Shown here: piece by piece, positions 8,049-12,560 of the stretch
How positions within the stretch are numbered: the first letter of the stretch is position 1
Layout of the letters: every line of letters begins with the position of its first letter
DNA from: Gryganskiella cystojenkinii
Lineage: Eukaryota; Mortierellomycota; Mortierellomycetes; Mortierellales; Mortierellaceae
Assembly: GCA_015852425.1 (NCBI GenBank)
Contig: JAAAIG010000045.1
Span: 1 to 12,560, forward strand
DNA: 12,560 nucleotides
Direction: 5' to 3'
Made by a program: the position numbers and the translations under genes
The notes under the pieces: model-generated
What the model saw: only the letters and a program-made list of their open reading frames with translations
What the model was told of the DNA's origin: nothing
The model's database searches: none

Positions 8049-8181
8049 CTAGTAAGGTACCCCAAAAGTTTACCCAGAGTTATCTGTCAACAAAACCAAT
8101 TCAGACCAAACGAGCGAACCATATCATACCATTGTGCATCATCAACGATTAACAAGGTCTGAAAGAAACAAACAAACTTAC
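8049..8181 (-). other. Possible SMG8 intron 8 (retained or spliced)
   Basis: A perfect GTAAGT donor starts at 8181 and its TAA is the stop codon of the unspliced frame. An acceptor TTACTAG ends at 8049. Splicing (133 bp) is phase-compatible and adds YNRAPESTTHAHSERYHQLK, whose HxxRYHxL end resembles the animal CVHKFHSL region. The frame would then stop at 7894-7892 or splice again at GTAAGA (7987). Confidence 0.4.
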
Positions 8182-11100
8182 AGATCCTCCATCACGTCAT
8201 CGGTCTGGACAAAATCTTGGATCTTTTTTTGGACCATGTTGGCGCATCTCTGTGAATAGCGTTTGCTCGTGGTCCTTCGACCACTCTCTGAGCCTTCCTT
8301 TCCTACCGCCATCGTTGGTACTACTATCGTTGTGGTGATTGTTGTCGGAGGAGGAGCTTGCGTGTCCTCTGTGCTCACATCCAATTTAGACATACCGTCT
8401 TCGACGGAATCTATCCCGAAACCCTCTCCGCCAATATCATTTTGGTCGTTGAGGTCACTATTGTCTCTACCGTTGCTATTGTTGTGAACAGGCGATACCG
8501 ACGGCGCAAACCCTAAAGCCTCCATGACGCCGAGGAATCCCGCGACCCACTGCTGCAATGACGGAACCTAGAGATCCCAAAAAAGAAGAAAAAAAGAGTA
8601 GGCGCGTTGCAAAGTTAGAATTATAATTGGGCAGCAGAATATCCCCTTCAATATCACTCCCAAGTACCTCGGTGACGCTTGTGTTCCGCTTGCCAAGCAC
8701 GTTCCCATATCCTCCAGTGGCGGTCACATTCTTGACCCAACCCTCGATAAACTGTCCCAACAACGGTCCCAAGTATTGAGTTTGCAGCGATTCCAGAGAG
8801 ATCGTCGACGTAAACGACTCGACATTGTCGCTATTTCTGTTGGCCTGACCTGCCTTGGGCATCTTGCGATCTCCTGTATGGTTCGTTAGAGATTGATTCT
8901 TGAATTCACACGAAGACTCGTATAGCTCTCGCAACGTAGGGACACCGAACGTCAATGGGACCTTGTACTCTTGCCCATTCCCCTCATTTTCCCCTTCCTT
9001 GGTCTCCAACTGCTCTCGCGCATTTCGATTGCGGCGACCCCTCTCGTTCCTTTTAATCCCTCTTTGCGGTTGGCCAGTTTCCGCTGCCTTTGTCCTTTGC
9101 CGCAAGACCGCTGCAGCAGGATCCAGGTCAACATCTTTTCCTTTTCCTATAGGCTCCACCGGCTCGTCCAATGCCATGTCCGCTTGACCGGAGAAAGCGG
9201 GTATAACGTAAACAAATGGAGTTGAAGATGGACTTGGAAGGACAAACAGTTGTCGACTAATTGTCATATAGAAGGTATGAGCACGGAATTAATATCGAGA
9301 TCATGTGTATTTGTAAAATGATTGCAGCGATTTGATCCTCCAGTCGGCTTACGAATCAAAGACACCGGATGGGGGATCGATACTTTGGATGAGTCGTGTC
9401 GCCCTGAAGATGTACCGAAGACGGGTCTGCATTGCATCAATGGATTTCTTGAGCACCTGAAGCCTCAATTGCTTTAGTAATAGGGAAAGGCAACAGTTAG
9501 ACTCTGTCACCACTCGCTCATCGCAAGAACATCTTTTCAGATCCACAAAATAAAAAAAATACCTCTGCAATAGCCTTCTCGCCCGTACCGGGTTCATGCC
9601 ATGGCACCGTGACCAACACCTTCTCGACAACAAACAACAACACTGGAACGCAGCGACCAGGAGTAAACACATTGAGCATAGAATCCCTAGGTCCACTTGA
9701 TCCATGATGTCCGCGTTCGTTGAGTCCTACAGTGCTGCTGTTATCAGTCCCTGTAGTGAGCTGCCTAAGCTGATCAGGTGACTGAATTCCAATCCGATCC
9801 CAGCAAATAGTCATGAATCGATCCAGTTCCTGCAGAATTTGGCGCTTAACAGTCGATAGAGCCGAGAGAACAGAAATCATCTTGGAATCGATATTCATGT
9901 CTGGAGATGTATACTAAAAAAAATATCAACAGATGGATATGTCTTCCAGGGTTAGGCTAAGAGGGTTATCTTCAGCGTAAATTGCATGCAGCATCGTCGA
10001 GCTTGAGGTTACCACGACAATATGCGATACGAGGAAAAGAAACAGTAATGCCCGGTGACTCTCGTATTCCTGATCGTACATCCATTTCATTAGAGACGCT
10101 TTCTAAAGAACAAGAAAGAGAAGAACGATCCAAGAGGGAAAAAAGAATAAGTCAATATATAGTTGTTGTCATGCATAATGGTGCATATGATCCCAGAACG
10201 GAAAGTCTTACATCCTTATTCACGACCTCCACAGATTCCAGACAGACGGAGAGCATGTGTTCACTATCAAAGAGATAAGCATGCTGGAGAAAGAGCGTGT
10301 TCCTGGAACGATCAATGTACACATGGATATCTCCTGTCTATACCAAAAAAGAAAAGGTTAGACGAGGCGTTTATGCTTAGTAAGTATCACGCCTTCCTTT
10401 TGTTTCAATCTGGCAAAGGGTAAGGGTTACTGCCTTACTCTTTTATCCTGCTGATCGAGTCCCAAAGCCCATCTGGTAGTCATATCTGACGTATTACCGC
10501 CATGGATAGCCTGTTTTGACTCCCCCTCTTCCTCCACTTGTCCTCGGGGCTCGGGATAGTCACCCTGCGCGTTCATCTCGACTAAATCAGGATCGTTTTC
10601 ATGCGCGATAGAATCGGCGCTACTCAGGGGGACAATCAGGCGTTCTACAAAAGAGAGATCCTTGGGTTGTCCAAAGAATCCCACAATTTTGACCGGTGTC
10701 TCCGACTCGAGTGCCAAGGCTGTGATCCAATCTACAATTAAAAGTAGAGTCAAAGAAAACGTCCGATTTCAATAAAGAAACAATGGTTTTAACACTAGAC
10801 TTGACTTGAAAACGCTGAACAGTGAGCCGTGGCGACCTCGGACTTACTGGAGAGATCTTCCTTCATGTTCTGATTCACGATACCGTCACCCATCCCAGCG
10901 ACGCCAGGGCCTCCTCCATATTTCGATCCACCGGCGTTCTCGCGTCCAGGACGTGTCTCGCGGTAGTCTTGAGGCTGTTGGACGCTCTGACTTTGTGACG
11001 ACGATTTGTCCGTTGTGGCCGTAGCAGTCATGGCAGTCGTAGAATCTCTCCCTCGTCTTGAAAGGTTGTTTCGACCATTGCTTCTCTTTTGAGCGGTAAT

Positions 11101-11259
11101 ACTCACGGATTCGTCCCCACTTCCACCATGGTCAATGTTGTAACTGTTTCGTTGTCGGTTGATGCGACCCGATGGACCTTGACCTTGACCACCCCGGCCA
11201 TGGTTGCTTCCGGTTGATCCGCTCCTGTGGATATAATCATTGTGCGCCTGAGATTGCAT
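8178..11259 (-). CDS. SMG8: SMG8 homologue, nonsense-mediated decay factor, C-terminally short
   Basis: Eight exons by my reading: 11259-10848, 10731-10439, 10337-10212, 10102-10013, 9913-9563, 9456-9353, 9256-8668 and 8567-8178; 784 residues. All junctions are GT-AG and keep frame. Landmarks match animal SMG8 in order: VKIVGFFGQPKDLSF (family: VVGIFGK), LLFLFLVSHIVV (family: LLYLFSVCHILLL), FTPGRCVPVLLFVVEKV, RLRYIFRATRL (family: QIYRIFRKSRVL), QLFVLPSPSSTPFVYVIP (family: LFTVP....FVYIVP), PTLREL, VPSLQQWV and KRYSQRC. SMG8 with SMG9 binds and restrains the SMG1 kinase that phosphorylates UPF1. The first about 137 residues are disordered (Gly, Ser, Asn, Gln, Arg). Animal SMG8 is near 990 residues; the C-terminal third, including the kinase-inhibitory part, is absent up to the TAA at 8178. 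That stop lies within a GTAAGT donor. Start codon and 3' end are the least certain parts. Confidence 0.82.
8568..8667 (-). other. SMG8 intron 7
   Basis: GTACTT donor and ATCTCTAG acceptor; 100 bp, phase 0. It joins RNTSVTE to VPSLQQWVAGF, matching ELPTYQKWI of animal SMG8. Reading through instead gives an unrelated tail. Confidence 0.82.
9257..9352 (-). other. SMG8 intron 6
   Basis: GTAAGC donor and AATTAG acceptor; 96 bp, phase 2. It joins GVFD-S to RQLFVLPSP, rebuilding the family's LF.VP block. Confidence 0.82.
9457..9562 (-). other. SMG8 intron 5, two possible acceptors
   Basis: GTATTT donor after GEKAIAE. The acceptor is CTTCAG at 9457 (106 bp) or CTAAAG at 9472 (91 bp). Both are phase 0 and differ by five codons (QLRLQ). 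A CTAAC branch-like site lies upstream of both. Confidence 0.7.
9914..10012 (-). other. SMG8 intron 4
   Basis: GTAACC donor, CCTAACCC branch site, TTTTTTTTAG acceptor; 99 bp, phase 0. It joins LVSHIVV to YTSPDMNIDSK, matching the HILLLVHPTCSFDITYD region of animal SMG8. Confidence 0.75.
10103..10211 (-). other. SMG8 intron 3
   Basis: GTAAGA donor and TTCTTTAG acceptor; 109 bp, phase 0. It joins VEVVNKD to KASLMKWMYDQEY, in line with the helical part of SMG8. Confidence 0.78.
10338..10438 (-). other. SMG8 intron 2
   Basis: GTAAGG donor, CTAAC branch site near the 3' end, T-rich tract and TATAG acceptor; 101 bp, phase 0. It removes an in-frame TAA. Confidence 0.8.
10732..10847 (-). other. SMG8 intron 1
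   Basis: GTAAGT donor and TTGTAG acceptor, 116 bp, phase 1. Splicing joins the disordered N-terminus (MKEDLS) to NWITALALE and the first conserved SMG8 block. Confidence 0.8.
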
Positions 11260-11297
11260 GAATGTCGACGAGAGCTGCTGTTGAAGCGCGCTTCCAT
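11103..11297 (-). other. Upstream ATG frame overlapping the SMG8 start
   Basis: An ATG at 11297, directly after a CT-rich leader, opens a 64-codon frame that runs over the chosen SMG8 start and stops at TGA 11105-11103. This TGA sits in a GTGAGT donor. A 50-bp intron from there to TTTCAAG would shift it exactly into the SMG8 frame at RGRDSTTAM. It is therefore either an overlapping uORF or an alternative first exon. Confidence 0.45.
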
Positions 11298-11299
11298 GA

Positions 11300-11608
11300 G
11301 TATATGAAGAGGGGGAAAGAGGGAAAGGCTGAGAGAGAAGGATTGATGGACTCGTGTTGAGAAACAGAGAGTCTCAATTTAATGCGAAATGGGGGGTGTG
11401 GGCAGAAACCGCACAGCTGGGCTGAGCTGAGACCCTCTACCCCTTAACAAAATTCGCTTTGCCTTTGCTCTCTTCGCCTTCAGTTGGTCACAATGCGTCA
11501 AGTTCTCACTCACAGTCAAGAATAAGCTAGGCTTTTAGCATTGTTGCAAGTGCGCGATATTAATGAAGGGGATATATATATATAAAATATTTGGAAAAGA
11601 AAAAGCTT
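11300..11608. other. Intergenic: SMG8 leader/promoter and 3' region of the TMX3-like gene
   Basis: No gene. On the minus strand 11300-11345 is strongly pyrimidine-rich, like the leader of the PB1-UBA gene. No clear TATA box. A short AT repeat (about 11572-11590) lies just after the TMX3-like stop codon. Confidence 0.55.
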
Positions 11609-12551
11609 CTAATCTTGCTTGATGTCCTTGCCAACAGGGGTGGCCTCACCTTCAGCCTTCTTCTCTTCGCCCTCCTTGTCAGCACCTTCCTCGACCTTGG
11701 GGGGCTCACCTCCGAGCTTACGCATGATCGCCAACAAGAAACCCGATCCGATAAACATGGCCGCGAACGTGTACTGTTGAGCGAAACGGATCAAGATACC
11801 GAAACGTTGCTGAAGGACACGGAACCCCTTCTGAATAATAGACACCATCGACTTTTCGGTCAACACACCAGACTCGACCTGATCAATGTACTTCAACAAC
11901 GCCTCCGCGTTCAAGGCCACGCGACGACCATCCAATCCATGGGGGTAGTAGAGCTCCTGACGACTGTTGATCACCATGACCGCAGGCAGATCCTTAGTTT
12001 GCAAGTTGAACGCGCCCCGGACATAGCTCTCCCACATGGTGCCATCCAGGACAGCAAACTTCAGGGGTTCACCACCCAAGAACTCGCGCTCCTCCAAATT
12101 GCTGTTGTACTTGTGGGCAGACTCGACGATTTCAAGGCGAGCCTGGGCCGAGGCAGGGTTCTTGGGGTCCAAGAGTCCCAAGACGACCCAACCGGGTTGA
12201 CTCAAGAACTGACCCGTCGAAATTTGATCCAAGCTCAAAACAATGGGGTTCTTGTGATCATTGATCCAGTTCTCAACAGCAGCGGCATCTGAGAGTGAGC
12301 CAGTGTAGGCGTATTGACGGTTATCTTTCAAGACCACGAGAGAAGTGCCAGTGGTAGCGCCGAGTTGAGCGGCGAGTTCACGATCTGCGGATTTGAGGAT
12401 GGGGACCTGTTCGTAAAAGATCTGAGATTGTTGGTTGATCAGGGCAATAACCTCAGACTTTGTCTGGGCATCGTAAAGGAAGACGAACGAGACGTCGTTG
12501 TCACGCTTGATGGTTTCGAGATCTTTGAGGAGAATGGGCTTAACAGAGGGA
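11609..12551 (-). CDS. TMX3/PDI-like ER membrane protein, last exon (5' partial)
   Basis: The exon begins after an AG (12553-12552); an in-frame TGA lies just upstream, so a splice acceptor is needed and the earlier exons are outside. About 313 residues are visible. They read as one or two thioredoxin-fold domains: FVFLYDAQ and WVVLGLLD strands, then FAVLDGTMWESY and a cis-proline motif DLPAVMVIN. A hydrophobic segment QYTFAAMFIGSGFLLAI (bases about 11728-11784) follows, then an acidic/Lys tail ending KDIKQD. The layout resembles TMX3-type protein disulfide isomerases: luminal Trx domains, one C-terminal membrane span, short cytosolic tail. There is no cysteine in the visible part, so any CxxC active site must lie upstream. 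The Lys at -3 alone is a weak ER-retrieval signal. Confidence 0.72.
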
Positions 12552-12560
12552 CTATATCAA

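Noticed and set aside
11591..12292. 233-codon plus-strand frame opposite the TMX3-like exon
   Set aside because: It mirrors the minus-strand exon, which has thioredoxin-fold motifs and a membrane span; the antisense product shows no domain.

Overview
This window looks like nuclear DNA of an early-diverging fungus, most likely a Mortierella-type species (Mortierellomycota). That is an inference. It rests on a NACHT/pentapeptide/WD40 NLR-like gene of a kind common in that group, introns of about 100 bp with GTAAGT-like donors and CTAAC branch sites, CT-rich 5' leaders, and an SMG8 homologue, a gene that budding yeasts lack. I see no bacterial operons, rRNA, tRNA, CRISPR array or intact transposon.

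Layout. (1) 1-2929, plus strand: the C-terminal part of a large NLR-like receptor. It holds the end of the NACHT module, a pentapeptide-repeat segment, then 12 exactly 126-bp WD40 units flanked by two degenerate blades (14 in all). The gene enters from outside the window. (2) 2930-3540: intergenic DNA between convergent genes. (3) 3541-6752, minus strand: a two-exon gene for a 996-residue protein with an N-terminal PB1 domain, long His/Gly- and Ala-rich disordered regions, two GWVW motifs, a seven-residue-repeat coiled coil and a C-terminal UBA domain. This is the architecture of p62/NBR1-type selective autophagy receptors without a visible ZZ or FW domain. (4) 6753-8177: its 5' leader and promoter, a T27 tract, otherwise non-coding DNA. 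(5) 8178-11259, minus strand: an eight-exon gene that I assemble as SMG8, a partner of the SMG1 kinase in nonsense-mediated mRNA decay. Its C-terminal third appears to be missing and its stop codon lies inside a consensus splice donor. (6) 11300-11608: short intergenic DNA. (7) 11609-12551, minus strand: the last exon of a membrane-anchored, thioredoxin-fold (TMX3/PDI-like) ER protein that continues beyond the window.

The genes are not an operon or a pathway. They are neighbours with their own promoters, covering non-self recognition (NLR), ubiquitin/autophagy-type adaptor function (PB1-UBA), mRNA surveillance (SMG8) and ER protein folding (TMX3-like). The least ordinary parts are the WD40 array with its higher-order duplications, the PB1-UBA protein and the ambiguous ends of SMG8.
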